From Arthrobacter gengyunqii (GTDB lineage Bacteria > Actinomycetota > Actinomycetes > Actinomycetales > Micrococcaceae): a stretch of DNA of 64,000 nucleotides. The stretch is from the NCBI RefSeq assembly GCF_023022985.1, contig NZ_CP095461.1, forward strand, positions 2,170,001 to 2,234,000, given 5' to 3'. A program made the position numbers and the translations under genes. Shown here piece by piece: positions 1 through 11,411 of this stretch. How positions within the stretch are numbered: the first letter of the stretch is position 1; every line of letters begins with the position of its first letter. The notes beneath the pieces were generated by a model. That model saw only the letters and a program-made list of their open reading frames with translations, made no database searches and was not told the origin of the DNA.

Positions 1-1943
1 TCTCGGTGGACCGGGGCCGGTCCCGGCGGGTCCTCCAGCGGCGCCGGCCCCACCAGCCGGGTTTCCGCCGGCAGGTCCAGGCGGGGAACAAAAGCCGTGA
101 GAGCCTCACGGGATCCGGTGAGCTCGGCGTACCGCACGGCGGGAGGCAGGCCCAGCTCCCGGCGCAGCTCCAGCTCGCGTTCAGCGGCTCCGGCCGGATC
201 CCAGCGCAGCAGGTGGCCCACGGTGGTGGTGTCATCGGCGGTGACCACCACCAGGCCCTTGTCTCCCGCAGGACGGACCAGGGCTGCGGCGCTGAACCAG
301 CGGCGCAGCGTCTCCTCCCCCGCCCGCAGCGATTCCCGCGACATCATGGCGTTGCCGTCCAGCAGGATGGCCGCGGCATAGCCGGCGGCCGCCACCGGCT
401 CGGCTCCCGGCGTCGCCACCACCAGTGCGGGAGCGTCGGGCACCTCGGCCCGCACATGGTCTCCGGCCGAAGAAATGACAGTGACGGAGGGAAAGGCCCG
501 GCCCAGTTCTTCGGCGGTGCGACCCGCGCCCGCGGCAGATCCGCGCAGCTGGGTTCCTCCGCAGTTGCCGCAGCTCCAGACCGGTTCGGGCCGCCCGCAC
601 CAGCGGCACGACGGAATGCCGTTGCGGCTGGCCAGCCCCAACGGGCCGGAGCAGGCACGGCAGCGTGCCGGCTCCCGGCATTCCTGGCAGGAGAGCGCGG
701 GAGAGAATCCGCTGCGGGCCACCTGCACCAGCACCGGACCGCGGGCCAGGCCCTCCTGCGCGGCCTTCCAGGCCGCGTGGGGAATCCGGGCGCGGGCCGC
801 CAGCGGATCGCGTTCCATGTTGAAGGAGTCCACGGTGCTGACCACGCGCGGGGCCAGGGCTCGAACGGTGCTGCGTTCGGCGGTGATGCTCGCGGCCCAG
901 CCGCTGGCCACGAGCCGCTGTGCTTCGGTGCTGCGCGAATGGGAGGCCAGCAGGAGCGCTGAGTTCTCCTCGGCGGAACGCAGCAGCAGGACATCCCTCA
1001 CATGCTGGTAGGGGGCCCGCTGTTCGGCGTGGAGATCATCGGCATCATCCCAGAGCACCGCCAGCCCCAGATTGCGCACCGGTGCATAGGCAGCGGAGCG
1101 GGTGCCGATGACGACCTGCGCGTCCCCGTGCAGGATTTTCAGGAACGAGCGGTACCGGGGCGTGGCCCCGTCATCCGCAGTCAGCCGCACAAAGGCATCA
1201 GTCCCGATGCGGGCGGCCAGCGCTTCGCCAACGCGTGTCAGGTCCTTGGCATCGGGAACAACGACGACGGCGCCGCGTCCGGACAGGACGGTGGAGTGAA
1301 CGGCGGCGGCGATTTCCTCCGGCCAGGCTCCGGGCCCAAACCCGCCCAGCGAGGAGAGCACAGCGCGCGGACTGTGCCCGGCGGCCAGATGTGTCAGGAA
1401 CCGCGGGCCGTGCGGATACCGCACCCAGGGGTTGGGACCCAACCCTTCAGGGCCCTCGAGGGTTTCCTCCTCCGGCACGTCCGCTTCCCGGGCCTGCACA
1501 GTGAATTCCTTGTCCACCCGTGCCGCCCTCGGCGGGATGGCCACCCGGAGCACGTCATGGACGGTGCCGGAGTAACGGGCCGCCACCGCCTCGGCCAGAC
1601 GCAGGATCTGCGGCGCCAGGACCGGCTGCGGCGAAACGACTTTGCCCAGCGGAACCAGCCGGGCCGAAGTATCTGCCTCCGCCGTGCGCTCCGTGATGAA
1701 GCCGGCCAGTTCCTGGCCGCCGAACCGCACCTTGACCCGGGCACCGGGAACGGCGTCAGCGTCGAGGTCCGCAGGCACCAGATAGTCGAACGGACGGTCC
1801 AGATGCGGCAGCGGCGAATCCAGCAGCACCCGCGCTACCGGCAGGGCAGGAGCCGCCGGCTGCGTCCCCAGGCTTCGGGCCGGCGACACGAAGCCGTGCA
1901 GCAGGGACAGCTGCCCGTTGTCACTGTCCGGTTCGCGGGACAT
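1..1943 (-). CDS. priA: Primosomal protein N' (PriA), actinobacterial helicase-deficient type, 3' end cut off
   Basis: PriA restarts stalled replication forks by loading the primosome. The frame opens at an ATG at 1943 and stays open to the window edge (about 647 codons), so only the last residues are missing. The N-terminal 3' DNA-binding region is recognisable (LDSPLPHLDRPFDYLVP near residue 45). A cysteine-rich zinc-binding block lies at about 560-740 (CQEC, CRAC, CRWC, CGNC pairs). The Walker A and DEAH motifs of Escherichia coli PriA are not there: the segment that should hold them reads GRGAVVVVPDAKDL and AVLWDDADDLH. That matches the annotated 'probable primosomal protein N'' of Actinobacteria, thought to lack helicase activity. 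It lies 8 bases downstream of metK, so it is probably co-transcribed with it. Confidence 0.9.
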   Translation of the reverse strand, partial: MSREPDSDNGQLSLLHGFVSPARSLGTQPAAPALPVARVLLDSPLPHLDRPFDYLVPADLDADAVPGARVKVRFGGQELAGFITERTAEADTSARLVPLGKVVSPQPVLAPQILRLAEAVAARYSGTVHDVLRVAIPPRAARVDKEFTVQAREADVPEEETLEGPEGLGPNPWVRYPHGPRFLTHLAAGHSPRAVLSSLGGFGPGAWPEEIAAAVHSTVLSGRGAVVVVPDAKDLTRVGEALAARIGTDAFVRLTADDGATPRYRSFLKILHGDAQVVIGTRSAAYAPVRNLGLAVLWDDADDLHAEQRAPYQHVRDVLLLRSAEENSALLLASHSRSTEAQRLVASGWAASITAERSTVRALAPRVVSTVDSFNMERDPLAARARIPHAAWKAAQEGLARGPVLVQVARSGFSPALSCQECREPARCRACSGPLGLASRNGIPSCRWCGRPEPVWSCGNCGGTQLRGSAAGAGRTAEELGRAFPSVTVISSAGDHVRAEVPDAPALVVATPGAEPVAAAGYAAAILLDGNAMMSRESLRAGEETLRRWFSAAALVRPAGDKGLVVVTADDTTTVGHLLRWDPAGAAERELELRRELGLPPAVRYAELTGSREALTAFVPRLDLPAETRLVGPAPLEDPPGPAPVHR

Positions 1944-1951
1944 CGGTCCGC

Positions 1952-3181
1952 TTAGGCGTTGAAGTAGCTGCGGAGGTCCCCGACCTTGTCCTTGCGCTCC
2001 CAGGTGAATTCGTCGTCTTCACGGCCGAAGTGGCCGTTGGCGGCGGTCTTCTGGTAGATCGGGCGCTTCAGGTCCAGGGCGTTGATGATGCCCAGCGGCC
2101 GCAGGTCGAAGACTTCCTGGATGGCGTCGGCAATGCGGGCCGGATCCACGGTCTCGGTTCCGAAGGTTTCCACGTAGATTCCCACGGGATGGGCCATGCC
2201 GATGGCGTAGGCAACCTGGATCTCCGCACGGCGGGCCAGACCGGCGGCAACAACGTTCTTAGCCACCCAGCGCATGGCGTAGGCCGCTGAGCGGTCCACC
2301 TTGGACGGGTCCTTGCCGCTGAAGGCGCCGCCGCCGTGGCGGGCGAATCCGCCGTAGGTGTCCACGATGATTTTCCGGCCGGTCAGGCCGGCGTCGCCCA
2401 CCGGACCGCCGATGACAAACGTGCCGCCGGGGTTGACGATGTGCTTGACCCGGGAGGTGTCCAGATCAGTGCCGGCCAGCACCGGCTTGATGACGTGGGT
2501 GGACAGGTCAGCGCGCAGCTGTTCGAGTTCGACGTCGACGGCGTGCTGGGAGGAGATGACCACCGAGTCCACGGAAACCGGGCGGTCACCGTCGTATCCG
2601 ATGGTGACCTGGGTCTTGCCGTCCGGGCGGAGGTAGCCCAGGGTTCCGTCCTTGCGGACGGCCGTGAGGCGTTCGGAGAGCCGGTGTGCCAGCCAGATGG
2701 GCGTGGGCATGAAGACGGCTGTCTCATCCGAGGCGTACCCGAACATGATGCCCTGGTCGCCGGCACCCTGCGCGTCGAGGGGATCAGCCGTGTTGCCGGA
2801 GCGGTTCTCCACTGAGTTGAACACCCGCGAGGCGATTTCGGGTGACTGCTGGCCGATGGAAACGGAGACGCCGCAGCGTGCGCCGTCGAAGCCGTTGGCG
2901 GAGGAGTCGTAGCCGATGCCGAGGATGGTGTCGCGGACGAGCTGCGGGATCTCGACGTAGCCCTCGGTGGTGACTTCGCCGGCCACATGGACCAGTCCGG
3001 TGGTGACCAATGTCTCCACTGCCACACGGGACTCGGGGTCCACCTTGAGCATGCCGTCGAGGATGGCGTCACTGATCTGGTCACAGATTTTGTCCGGATG
3101 ACCTTCAGTGACGGATTCCGAGGTGAAAAGTCGCAGCCCGTCGCGGGCAGCCGAAAGTGCTGAAGTATCTGGGAAAGTCAC
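1952..3181 (-). CDS. metK: S-adenosylmethionine synthetase
   Basis: MetK makes S-adenosylmethionine from methionine and ATP in the cytoplasm, with three phosphates released. The protein has the expected signatures: GHPDK near residue 27-31 (catalytic histidine), [12 protein letters not shown] in the first third, and the glycine-rich loop [20 protein letters not shown] chose the GTG at 3181, which gives 409 residues, the usual length for the group. A longer frame runs upstream to 3256, but the extra residues are proline- and arginine-rich and unlike the family. The ribosome site is weak. The coaBC stop is about 90 bases upstream and priA follows directly. Confidence 0.95.
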   Translation of the reverse strand: MTFPDTSALSAARDGLRLFTSESVTEGHPDKICDQISDAILDGMLKVDPESRVAVETLVTTGLVHVAGEVTTEGYVEIPQLVRDTILGIGYDSSANGFDGARCGVSVSIGQQSPEIASRVFNSVENRSGNTADPLDAQGAGDQGIMFGYASDETAVFMPTPIWLAHRLSERLTAVRKDGTLGYLRPDGKTQVTIGYDGDRPVSVDSVVISSQHAVDVELEQLRADLSTHVIKPVLAGTDLDTSRVKHIVNPGGTFVIGGPVGDAGLTGRKIIVDTYGGFARHGGGAFSGKDPSKVDRSAAYAMRWVAKNVVAAGLARRAEIQVAYAIGMAHPVGIYVETFGTETVDPARIADAIQEVFDLRPLGIINALDLKRPIYQKTAANGHFGREDDEFTWERKDKVGDLRSYFNA

Positions 3182-3273
3182 GTCTTTTACTCTACTGGGT
3201 CCGGGCCGGGTCCCCGAATGGGCAACTTCCGGCTGTGGGTGGCGGGGCGCAGGCAAAGCCCGCCGGGCAGCGG

Positions 3274-4581
3274 TCAGCGGACGGGAAGGACGGTCTCAAG
3301 TTCCTGCGCCACGCGGGCGATAATCCGCCGGGCAACATCCGTCTTGCTGCCGGTGAAGGTGGGCGGGACGGTATCGGCGGAATCCTGCGGTGAAAGCAAG
3401 GTCACTTCCGTGCTGTCCTGGCCGAACACCAGGGACGTGCCCACCCGGTTGAGAATGAGAAGGTCGCAGCCCTTGCGTGCCAGTTTCTGCCGCCCGTAAT
3501 CCAGCACGTCGGCATTGCCGTCACCGGTTTCCGCAGCGAAACCAACGATCAGCGACGGCTGGGCTGCATCACCGGCATCACCGACGGCACCACTGCCCGT
3601 TGCCGCATCGCGCCGCTGCACGGCTTCGGCCAGGATGTCCGGGTTGCGGACCAAGGTGATGACCGGGTCTGTGCCGTCGTCGCGCTTTTTGATTTTGGTG
3701 TCGGAGTGGGTGTCCGGACGGAAGTCCGCCACCGCTGCCGCCATGATCAGCACATCGGATCCGGGGGCTGCGGCGTGCACGGCCTCACGGAGTTCCAGCG
3801 CTGTCTCCACGCGGGTGAGTTCGACGCCCTCGGGGGCGGGAATGTCCATGTGGGCGGCAATGAAGCGGACGTGCGCTCCGGCATCGAGGGCCGCGCGCGC
3901 GAGGGCGGCGCCCTGCTTGCCGGAAGAGCGGTTACCCAGGAACCGAACGGGGTCCAGGGGCTCGCGGGTGCCTCCGGCGGTGACCGTGACGGTTTTGCCG
4001 TGCAGGGGGCCCGGCCGGTCAGCCTCGGCGTCGGTCCGGAGGATGGAGGACGCCGGCGGTGTAGCCGCAGCCATGGCCGCGGCAAAGATGTCTTCGGGGT
4101 CGGGAAGCCGGCCGGCGCCGGAATCCGTGCCGGTCAGGCGGCCCACACCGGGCTCCATCACCAGCACTCCCCTGCTGCGCAGGGTGTCGACGTTGGCACG
4201 GGTGGCCGGATGGGACCACATTTCCGTGTGCATGGCGGGAGCAAAGAGAACCGGCCCCCGGGCCATGAGCAAAGTGTTGGTCAGCAGGTCGTTGGCCTGT
4301 CCTGTTGCGGCACGGGCCAGCAGGTCCGCAGTGGCGGGAGCCACCACGATGAGGTCCGCCTCGTGGCCGAGCCGGACGTGATTGACCTTCTCCACCTCGT
4401 CGAACACCGAACCGGAGACAGTGTTGCCGGACAGTGCTTCCCAAGTGGCAACTCCCACGAACTTCGTGGAGGCTTCCGTGGGAATCACCGAGACGTTATG
4501 TCCGGCCTCAGTGAAAAGACGCAGCAGCGACGCGGACTTGTAGGCGGCGATTCCGCCTCCCACACCCAAAACTATGCGCAC
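3274..4581 (-). CDS. coaBC: Bifunctional phosphopantothenoylcysteine decarboxylase / phosphopantothenate-cysteine ligase
   Basis: CoaBC carries out two consecutive steps of coenzyme A synthesis: CTP-dependent joining of cysteine to phosphopantothenate (CoaB) and FMN-dependent decarboxylation (CoaC). The N-terminal flavoprotein half begins with [15 protein letters not shown] and has the [19 protein letters not shown] segment with its active-site histidine, followed by PAMHTEMW. The CoaB half starts near residue 195 with [20 protein letters not shown] and has the KIKK lysine region. At 435 residues it is full length. The start is GTG, with GGAG eight bases upstream. It follows rpoZ by 57 bases; rpoZ-coaBC-metK-priA is a common actinobacterial gene order. 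Confidence 0.95.
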   Translation of the reverse strand: MRIVLGVGGGIAAYKSASLLRLFTEAGHNVSVIPTEASTKFVGVATWEALSGNTVSGSVFDEVEKVNHVRLGHEADLIVVAPATADLLARAATGQANDLLTNTLLMARGPVLFAPAMHTEMWSHPATRANVDTLRSRGVLVMEPGVGRLTGTDSGAGRLPDPEDIFAAAMAAATPPASSILRTDAEADRPGPLHGKTVTVTAGGTREPLDPVRFLGNRSSGKQGAALARAALDAGAHVRFIAAHMDIPAPEGVELTRVETALELREAVHAAAPGSDVLIMAAAVADFRPDTHSDTKIKKRDDGTDPVITLVRNPDILAEAVQRRDAATGSGAVGDAGDAAQPSLIVGFAAETGDGNADVLDYGRQKLARKGCDLLILNRVGTSLVFGQDSTEVTLLSPQDSADTVPPTFTGSKTDVARRIIARVAQELETVLPVR

Positions 4582-4638
4582 CGCTGCTGCTCCTGACCCT
4601 GACCGCGCGGGTCAGCTTTTACGATGTTTTCCGGCGAA

Positions 4639-4899
4639 TTATTCGGCGGATTCCACGGGGCGGCTGACGAGCATGCCCTCGTTGATTTCGCGCAGGGCGA
4701 TGGACAGCGGCTTCTCGTTCAGCTTGGTTTCCACGAGCGGGCCAACGTACTCGAACAGGCCTTCGTGCAGCTGCGAGTAGTAGGCATTGATCTGGCGTGC
4801 GCGCTTGGCGCCGTAAATGACCAGGGCGTACTTCGAGTCGGCTACGTTCAGCAGGTCGTCGATCGGCGGGTTGATGATGCCTTCAGACACAGTAGACAC
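4639..4899 (-). CDS. rpoZ: RNA polymerase omega subunit
   Basis: The omega subunit helps assemble and stabilise RNA polymerase by wrapping the beta-prime subunit. This 86-residue protein has the conserved core [27 protein letters not shown] and the C-terminal [13 protein letters not shown] segment. The start is GTG at 4899, preceded by GGAGAATCT; a second GTG four codons in is less well placed. It sits between gmk (40 bases upstream) and coaBC in what looks like one operon, the usual gmk-rpoZ pairing. Confidence 0.96.
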   Translation of the reverse strand: MSTVSEGIINPPIDDLLNVADSKYALVIYGAKRARQINAYYSQLHEGLFEYVGPLVETKLNEKPLSIALREINEGMLVSRPVESAE

Positions 4900-4938
4900 A
4901 GATTCTCCAAAATTCTTGATACGGGATATAGCGGTACG

Positions 4939-5508
4939 TCAGCGCGGGCGCGGACTGATTCCCATGAGTGATACAAGCTCAGCTGCTGCCCGCTGGACGT
5001 CATCATTTACCACGGTGTGATCGAACTCGGGCTCGGCAGCAAGCTCCAGTTTAGCGGTTTCCAGCCGTTGCTGCTGCTCTTCGGGTGTTTCGGTGCCGCG
5101 CCCCACCAGTCGGCGGACCATTTCATCCCACGACGGCGGCGCAAGGAACACGAAATTTGCCTCCGGCATGGACTTCTTGACCTGCCGTGCACCCTGCAAA
5201 TCAATTTCCAGGAGCACGGACCGGCCCTCGGCCATGGCCGACTCTACCGTGCTGCGCAGCGTGCCGTAACGGTTGCGGCCGTGAACCACGGCCCACTCCA
5301 GCATTTCGCCCTTTTCCACCAGGGAATCGAACTCTTCGGCGGAGACGAAGAAATAGTGGACGCCGTTTTCCTCTCCCGGGCGCGGAGCACGCGTGGTGGC
5401 TGAAACGGACAGCCAGACTTCCGGGTAGTTGTCCCGGATGAACGTGGAGACCGTGCCTTTGCCAACTGCGGTTGGACCTGCAAGAACTGTCAGCCGCGGT
5501 TGCGACAC
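4939..5508 (-). CDS. gmk: Guanylate kinase
   Basis: This enzyme phosphorylates GMP to GDP with ATP, in purine salvage and dGTP/GTP supply. The P-loop GPTAVGKGT is at about residues 11-19; [19 protein letters not shown] and the [19 protein letters not shown] segment are the GMP-binding and core motifs. The length of 189 residues is normal. The start is GTG at 5508 with AAGG about seven bases ahead. It lies 62 bases downstream of mihF and 39 upstream of rpoZ. Confidence 0.96.
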   Translation of the reverse strand: MSQPRLTVLAGPTAVGKGTVSTFIRDNYPEVWLSVSATTRAPRPGEENGVHYFFVSAEEFDSLVEKGEMLEWAVVHGRNRYGTLRSTVESAMAEGRSVLLEIDLQGARQVKKSMPEANFVFLAPPSWDEMVRRLVGRGTETPEEQQQRLETAKLELAAEPEFDHTVVNDDVQRAAAELVSLMGISPRPR

Positions 5509-5570
5509 TGAGGACCTTCTTTACTCTCGTGATGGTTCGGCCCCGACGGTGCGGCCGCAGCGAAAGCGGC

Positions 5571-5888
5571 CTAGTCGGATGCCAAAAGTTCTATCAGCGC
5601 CTTGCGCTGGTGGACGCCCAGACCGCGAACCCTCCGGGTCGGGGCGATGCCCACGGTAGCCATTATTCCAGCTGCGCGGCGCTCTCCGACGCCAGGCAGG
5701 GCACGGAGCAGGTCCATGACCTTCAAACGTCCCACTGCTTCCTCGGAAGAGCGGGACAAAATGACCTCTTCGACGGACATTTCACCGGTCTTGATCTTGG
5801 CTTTGATGTCGGCTCGAACGGACCTGGCGGCTGTCGCCTTCTCCCTGGCCTTGGTTCGTTCATCGTCTGTCAGTGGTTTGAGGTTCAA
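5571..5888 (-). CDS. mihF: Integration host factor, actinobacterial type (mIHF)
   Basis: mIHF is a small nucleoid-associated DNA-binding protein specific to Actinobacteria and unrelated to the IHF of enterobacteria. The 105 residues show the lysine/arginine-rich N-terminal helix and a helix-two-turn-helix core with ALPGVGERRAAGIMATVGI, followed by the very conserved PTRRVRGLGVHQRKALIE. The start codon is TTG at 5888, with a strong GGGAGGG four bases upstream. It lies between pyrF and gmk, as in many relatives, and has its own likely promoter (see 5980-6009). Confidence 0.93.
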   Translation of the reverse strand: MNLKPLTDDERTKAREKATAARSVRADIKAKIKTGEMSVEEVILSRSSEEAVGRLKVMDLLRALPGVGERRAAGIMATVGIAPTRRVRGLGVHQRKALIELLASD

Positions 5889-5979
5889 AAGACCCTCCCG
5901 GGCAAGGACTGGCCCGGCACGGCTACACGTTACGCAGCTGCGGTGCTGGGGCGGTGCTGGTGTATGGGGGTACGGAACG

Positions 5980-6009
5980 AACCTATCCGTAACCGAACCG
6001 TAATTGCAA
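5980..6009 (-). promoter_or_regulatory. Probable sigma-A promoter of mihF
   Basis: Reading the minus strand, TTGCAA (6004-6009) and TAGGTT (5980-5985) are 18 bases apart and sit about 90 bases ahead of the mihF start. The spacer contains repeated TTACGG/GGTTACGG steps. This is a by-eye match to the actinobacterial housekeeping consensus, not a tested site. Confidence 0.5.
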
Positions 6010-6029
6010 TGCGCCGCACTACCCGATCC

Positions 6030-6929
6030 TTAGCCGGCCAGCCCCGCCAGTGTCTGCCCGGCGGCGTCCCGCAAAGCATCCCTGGACGGACCCGCTTTCA
6101 GGATGTCCCGGCTGGAGGTTGCCAGCACGGTGGGATAAGCAGCACCGAAGGTGGTCCGCAGGTCAGCCCCGGTGGCACCCTGCGCTCCCAGGCCCGGGGC
6201 CAGGATCGGTGTGTGGGCGGCAGCCAAATGGATCCCCAGCTCGGTCAGCGCCGTTCCCACCGTCGCGCCGATGACCAGCCCGGTGGAGCCCAGCGGCAGG
6301 CTGCCGCTGCCGGCAGCAGCCGCCCGCCCCAGCTCGCGGCTGTTTTCAGCCGCCGCCGCGTCCACGATCCGTGCCGCCACGGAATGGTCCCCGCCCACAT
6401 GCTGCACCGAGGCACCTTCGGGGTTGGAGGTCAGTCCCAGGACAAACACGCCGCGTCCGGAGGCCTGCGCCAGGTCAAGCGCGGGGCGCAGCGACTCGAA
6501 CCCTAGGTACGGGCTGACGGTGAGCGCATCCGCCGCCAGGGCCGACCCGTCCCGCAGCCAGGCGTCCGCGTACGCAGCCATGGTGGAGCCGATGTCCCCG
6601 CGCTTGGCATCGGCAATGCTGAGCACTCCCGCCTCGGAGCAGGCGGCCAGCACCCGTTCCAGTGCGGCCAGGCCGGCGGATCCGTGCCGTTCAAAGAGTG
6701 CCACCTGCGGCTTCACAGCCGCGGCCTGCTCCCCCACCGCCTCCAGGACGGTGAGGGAGAAGCGCTCCAGCGCGGCGGCGTCGTCGTTCAGTCCCCAGGC
6801 CGCCAGCAGGGCCGGATGGGGGTCAATGCCGACGCAGAGCTGGCCGCGGGTGTCCATGGCCAGCTGCAGGCGCGCCCCGAAAGACCGGCGCACCGTATCG
6901 GGCATCGCCACAGGCGGCTGCTCAGACAC
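6030..6929 (-). CDS. pyrF: Orotidine 5'-phosphate decarboxylase
   Basis: PyrF catalyses the last step of UMP synthesis, decarboxylating OMP. It belongs to the longer group 2 type found in Actinobacteria (299 residues from the chosen start). [16 protein letters not shown] is near the N-terminus and the catalytic segment is [23 protein letters not shown], with the lysine and aspartates present. The GTG at 6929 overlaps the carB stop by eight bases, the expected coupling. A longer frame to 7022 would lie inside carB and adds residues unlike PyrF. It is the last gene of the pyr operon. Confidence 0.94.
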   Translation of the reverse strand: MSEQPPVAMPDTVRRSFGARLQLAMDTRGQLCVGIDPHPALLAAWGLNDDAAALERFSLTVLEAVGEQAAAVKPQVALFERHGSAGLAALERVLAACSEAGVLSIADAKRGDIGSTMAAYADAWLRDGSALAADALTVSPYLGFESLRPALDLAQASGRGVFVLGLTSNPEGASVQHVGGDHSVAARIVDAAAAENSRELGRAAAAGSGSLPLGSTGLVIGATVGTALTELGIHLAAAHTPILAPGLGAQGATGADLRTTFGAAYPTVLATSSRDILKAGPSRDALRDAAGQTLAGLAG

Positions 6930-9900
6930 CCGACGAAGCTTTGAGCTTGGCGGCGTGTTCCTGCAGCGAGGTGACATCCCATTCGTAGGAGCGCATCGCC
7001 TCAATGGCCTGCACGGCGGCACCGAATTCAGACACCGTGGTGACCACCGGGCAGCCGATGGAGGTGGCGGCGGCGCGGATCTCGTAGCCGTCGCCGCGGG
7101 CCTGGCCGCCGGAGGGCGTGTTGACCACCAGGTTGATCTCGCCGGCGGTGATCAGATCCGCTACCGTTCCCTCACCGTTGGGTCCGGCGCCTTCGCTGAC
7201 CTTACGCACAGTGGTGGCAGTGATGCCATTGCGGCGCAGGACCTCGGCGGTGCCGCCGGTGGACAGGATCTCGAACCCGAGGTCCACCATCAGCTTCACC
7301 GGCATGATGATGGACCGCTTGTCCCGGTTCGCCACGGAGACAAAGATCTTGCCCTCCGTGGGCAGTGCCGAGTTGGCGGCCGCCTGGGACTTGGCGAAGG
7401 CCGTGTCGAAATACTTGTCGATGCCCATGACCTCACCCGTGGAGCGCATCTCCGGGCCGAGCAGGGAATCCACCACGGTGCCCTCGGGGGTCCGGAAGCG
7501 GCTGAAGGGCAGGACTGCTTCCTTTACGGCCACCGGAGCGTCCAGCGGCAGCACTGATCCGTCGCCGACGGCGAACAGCTTGCCGGCCGCCCGCAGGTCG
7601 GCGATGGTGTGGCCGGTGCCGATCAGGGCAGCGGCCTTGGCCAGCTGCACGCCGGTGGCCTTGGAGACAAACGGCACGGTCCGGGAGGCCCGCGGGTTCG
7701 CTTCGATGACGTAGAGGACGTCCGATGCGAGAGCGAACTGGATGTTGATCAGGCCCCGCACGCCCACGCCGGCGGCAATGATCCGGGTGGCTTCACGGAC
7801 GCGGTCGACGACGTCGGTGCCCAGGGTGATGGGCGGCAGGACACAGGCGGAGTCGCCGGAATGGATGCCGGCCTCTTCGATGTGTTCCATGATGCCGCCC
7901 ACGTAGAGGTCGGTGCCGTCGAAGAGGGCGTCGACGTCGATCTCGATGGCGTCTTCCAGGAACCGGTCCACCAGCACGGGGTGGTCCGGGGTGATTTCCG
8001 TGGCATTGGCGATGTAGCGCGAGAGGTTCGCCTCGTCATAGACGATCTCCATGCCGCGTCCGCCCAGGACGTAGGACGGGCGGACCAGCACGGGGTAGCC
8101 AATCTCGTCGGCGATCTTCTGCGCGTCGTCGAAGGACACGGCGGTGCCGTTCTTCGGGGCGATGAGGCCGCCCTCGTCCAGCACATGCTGGAAGGCGCCG
8201 CGGTGTTCGGCCAGGTCAATCGCTTCCGGAGAGGTGCCCAGGATCGGCACGCCCGCATCGGCCAGGGACTGCGCCAGCTTCAGCGGCGTCTGCCCGCCGA
8301 GCTGGACAAACACGCCCAGCACTCCCCCGGTGCGCTGCTCGGCGGCAATGACCTCCAGGACGTCCTCGAGCGTCAGCGGCTCGAAGTACAGGCGGTCGGA
8401 GATGTCATAGTCCGTGGACACCGTCTCCGGGTTGCAGTTGATCATGACCGTTTCATGGCCGGCTTCGCGCAGGGCCATGGTGGCGTGCACGCAGGAGTAG
8501 TCAAACTCGATGCCCTGCCCAATCCGGTTGGGCCCGGAACCCAGGATGATGATGGACGGCTTTTCGTGCTGCGCCACCTCATCCTCTTCGTCATAGGAGG
8601 AGTAGTGGTACGGGGTGTAGGCGGCGAACTCGGCCGCGCAGGTGTCCACAGTCTTGTAGACCGGACGGATGTTCAGCGCGTGCCGGACACCGCGGATGAC
8701 CGCCTCGGGAGTGTTGGTCAGGGCGCCGATCTGCTCGTCGGAGAACCCGTGCCGCTTGGCCAGGCGCAGGATCTCCTCGTTGACGGTGCCGGCGCCGGAA
8801 ATTTCCGCTGCCACCTCGTTGATCAGCTGAAGCTGGTCCAGGTACCAGGGATCGATGCCCGTGGCTTCGTAAAGGTCCTCCACCGCGGCACCGCCGAGCA
8901 GCGCCTGCTGGACCTGCTTGAGCCGGTCCGTGGTGGGCCGCTTGGCGGCTTCGATGAGCCCGGGCACGGCGTCGGCGGACACCGGGGCGAAGGACAGCGA
9001 GGCGCCCTTCTGCTCCAGGGAGCGCAGCGCCTTCTGCAGGGCCTCGGTGAAGTTGCGGCCAATGGCCATGGCCTCGCCCACTGACTTCATGGTGGTGGTC
9101 AGGGTGGGATCCGCGGCCGGGAACTTCTCGAACGCGAAACGCGGAACCTTCACCACCACGTAGTCCAGGGTGGGTTCGAACGACGCCGGGGTCTTCTTCG
9201 TGATGTCGTTCGGGATCTCGTCCAGGGTGTAGCCGAGGGAGAGCTTGGTGGCGATCTTGGCGATGGCGAAGCCGGTGGCCTTGGAAGCCAAAGCGGAGGA
9301 ACGGGAGACGCGCGGGTTCATTTCAATGACGACGACGCGGCCGGTGTCCGGTTCGATGGCGAACTGGATGTTGCAGCCGCCGGTGTCCACGCCCACCTCG
9401 CGGATCACCGCGATCGCGATGTCACGCAGCTTCTGGTACTCACGGTCGGTCAGCGTCATGGCCGGGGCCACCGTAATGGAGTCGCCGGTGTGCACGCCCA
9501 CCGGATCAAAGTTCTCGATCGAGCAGACAACCACCACGTTGTCGTTCTTGTCCCGCATCATCTCCAGCTCATATTCCTTCCAGCCGAGGATGCTCTCTTC
9601 GAGCAACACCTCGGAGGTCGGGCTGTACTGGATGCCGGCACCGGCGATGCGGCGCAGGTCTTCCGCGTTGTAGGCCAGGCCGGACCCCAGGCCGCCCATG
9701 GTGAAGGAAGGCCGGACCACCATGGGATAGCCGAGCTTGTCCGCTGCGGCGAAGGCTTCATCCAGGCTGTGGACGATGATCGAGTCGGCCGACTCGGCGC
9801 CGCAGCGTTCCACGACGCCCTTGAACTTCTCCCGGTCTTCACCGAGTTCGATGGCGGCGATGTTGGCACCGATCAGCTCCACGTTGTACTTCTCCAGGAC

Positions 9901-10218
9901 ACCGTTCTTGTCCAGGGCAATGGCGGTGTTCAGCGCGGTCTGCCCGCCCAGAGTGGGCAGGATGGCGTCGGGGCGTTCCTTGGCGATGATCTTTTCCACC
10001 ACCTCCGGGGTGATGGGTTCCACGTAGGTGGCGTCGGCAAACTCCGGGTCGGTCATGATGGTGGCCGGATTGGAGTTCACCAGGATGACCCGCAGGCCCT
10101 CCTCCTTCAGCACGCGCAGGGCCTGGGTGCCGGAGTAGTCGAATTCCGCGGCCTGGCCGATGACGATCGGCCCGGAGCCGATGACCAGGACGGACTTGAG
10201 GTCGGTTCTGCGGGGCAT
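6922..10218 (-). CDS. carB: Carbamoyl-phosphate synthase large subunit
   Basis: CarB makes carbamoyl phosphate from bicarbonate, ammonia (from CarA) and two ATP, for arginine and pyrimidine synthesis. The 1098 residues show two homologous halves. Each begins with a nucleotide-fold segment ([20 protein letters not shown] at the start, [19 protein letters not shown] near 560) and carries an ATP-grasp domain (MGGLGSGLA and [14 protein letters not shown]). The C-terminal MGS-like regulatory domain, from about 950, contains [15 protein letters not shown] and [11 protein letters not shown]. The ATG overlaps the carA stop by one base (TAATG), so translation is coupled. Confidence 0.97.
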   Translation of the reverse strand: MPRRTDLKSVLVIGSGPIVIGQAAEFDYSGTQALRVLKEEGLRVILVNSNPATIMTDPEFADATYVEPITPEVVEKIIAKERPDAILPTLGGQTALNTAIALDKNGVLEKYNVELIGANIAAIELGEDREKFKGVVERCGAESADSIIVHSLDEAFAAADKLGYPMVVRPSFTMGGLGSGLAYNAEDLRRIAGAGIQYSPTSEVLLEESILGWKEYELEMMRDKNDNVVVVCSIENFDPVGVHTGDSITVAPAMTLTDREYQKLRDIAIAVIREVGVDTGGCNIQFAIEPDTGRVVVIEMNPRVSRSSALASKATGFAIAKIATKLSLGYTLDEIPNDITKKTPASFEPTLDYVVVKVPRFAFEKFPAADPTLTTTMKSVGEAMAIGRNFTEALQKALRSLEQKGASLSFAPVSADAVPGLIEAAKRPTTDRLKQVQQALLGGAAVEDLYEATGIDPWYLDQLQLINEVAAEISGAGTVNEEILRLAKRHGFSDEQIGALTNTPEAVIRGVRHALNIRPVYKTVDTCAAEFAAYTPYHYSSYDEEDEVAQHEKPSIIILGSGPNRIGQGIEFDYSCVHATMALREAGHETVMINCNPETVSTDYDISDRLYFEPLTLEDVLEVIAAEQRTGGVLGVFVQLGGQTPLKLAQSLADAGVPILGTSPEAIDLAEHRGAFQHVLDEGGLIAPKNGTAVSFDDAQKIADEIGYPVLVRPSYVLGGRGMEIVYDEANLSRYIANATEITPDHPVLVDRFLEDAIEIDVDALFDGTDLYVGGIMEHIEEAGIHSGDSACVLPPITLGTDVVDRVREATRIIAAGVGVRGLINIQFALASDVLYVIEANPRASRTVPFVSKATGVQLAKAAALIGTGHTIADLRAAGKLFAVGDGSVLPLDAPVAVKEAVLPFSRFRTPEGTVVDSLLGPEMRSTGEVMGIDKYFDTAFAKSQAAANSALPTEGKIFVSVANRDKRSIIMPVKLMVDLGFEILSTGGTAEVLRRNGITATTVRKVSEGAGPNGEGTVADLITAGEINLVVNTPSGGQARGDGYEIRAAATSIGCPVVTTVSEFGAAVQAIEAMRSYEWDVTSLQEHAAKLKASSGV

Positions 10219-11411
10219 TAGATGCTTTCCTTGCTCTTGCTGGTGCCGGCCTTGTCGGCGGCCATGAGGTCCACGAAACGGTCAAACAGGTACGCCGAGT
10301 CATGCGGACCGGCGGCGGCTTCGGGGTGGTACTGGACCGAGAAGGCCGGGATGTCCAGGCAGGCGAGGCCTTCGACGACGTCGTCGTTCAGGGAGACGTG
10401 GCTGACTTCAACCTTGCCGAACCGGGCTTCAGGGGCCGTGACGGGACCGTCCAGCGGTGCATCGACGGCGAACCCGTGGTTCTGGCTGGTGATTTCCACC
10501 TTGCCGGTGCGGCGGTCCAGGACCGGCTGGTTGATCCCGCGGTGGCCGTAGCGCAGCTTGTAGGTGCCGAAGCCCAGGGCTCGGCCCAGGATCTGGTTGC
10601 CGAAGCAGATGCCGAAGAACGGAAGGCCGGCGTCCAGCACGTTCCGCAGCAGCTCCACCTGCACGTCGGCGGTGGCCGGGTCGCCCGGCCCGTTGGACAT
10701 GAACACGCCGTCGGGATTCAGGGCGGTGACATCCGCCAGCGTGGCGGAGGCGGGGAGCACATGCACGCGCACGCCGCGCTCGGCGAAGCGGACCGGGGTC
10801 ATGGACTTGATGCCCAGGTCCAGGGCGGCCACGGTGAAGCGGGGCTCCCCCTGCCAGCCGTGGTCCTCGGGCTCGATGACGTAGGAGGCTTCCACGCTGA
10901 CTTCTTCGGCGAGGCGGGCGCCGGCCATGGATTCCTGCGCCAGGACGTCGGCGAGCAGTTCGGAGTCCGGGCGGTCGGCGTCGGCGCCGGAGAAGATGCC
11001 GGCCTTCATGGCGCCGCGCTCGCGCAGGTGGCGGGTCACGGCGCGGGTGTCCACGCCGGAGATGCCGACGACGCCCTGCACGCTCAGTTCCTCGTCCAGT
11101 GTCCGTTCGGAGCGCCAGTTGGACGGGCGGCGGGCGGCGTCGCGCACAATGTAGCCGGCCACCCAGATGCGCCGGGATTCGGCGTCGTCGGTGTTCACTC
11201 CGGTGTTGCCGATGTGCGGCGCGGTCTGCACCACGAGCTGGCGGGCGTAGGACGGATCGGTGATGGTTTCCTGGTAACCGGTCATGCCGGTGGCGAAGAC
11301 GGCCTCGCCCAGGGCGGTTCCCGAGGCGCCGTAGCTGCGGCCGCGGAAGGTGCGGCCGTCTTCAAGCATCAGGACAGCTGCGGTGGAGGCGGAGGTGTTG
11401 GAGACGGTCAC
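10218..11411 (-). CDS. carA: Carbamoyl-phosphate synthase small (glutaminase) subunit
   Basis: CarA hydrolyses glutamine and passes ammonia to CarB. The N-terminal CPSase domain has [16 protein letters not shown] and [18 protein letters not shown]. The class I amidotransferase domain holds the nucleophile cysteine in [16 protein letters not shown] and the His-Glu pair in [13 protein letters not shown] chose the GTG at 11411 because its GTGA overlaps the stop of the PH-domain gene upstream, giving 397 residues, the usual length. A longer frame to 11630 runs through that gene and is not expected to be used. Confidence 0.95.
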   Translation of the reverse strand: MTVSNTSASTAAVLMLEDGRTFRGRSYGASGTALGEAVFATGMTGYQETITDPSYARQLVVQTAPHIGNTGVNTDDAESRRIWVAGYIVRDAARRPSNWRSERTLDEELSVQGVVGISGVDTRAVTRHLRERGAMKAGIFSGADADRPDSELLADVLAQESMAGARLAEEVSVEASYVIEPEDHGWQGEPRFTVAALDLGIKSMTPVRFAERGVRVHVLPASATLADVTALNPDGVFMSNGPGDPATADVQVELLRNVLDAGLPFFGICFGNQILGRALGFGTYKLRYGHRGINQPVLDRRTGKVEITSQNHGFAVDAPLDGPVTAPEARFGKVEVSHVSLNDDVVEGLACLDIPAFSVQYHPEAAAGPHDSAYLFDRFVDLMAADKAGTSKSKESI

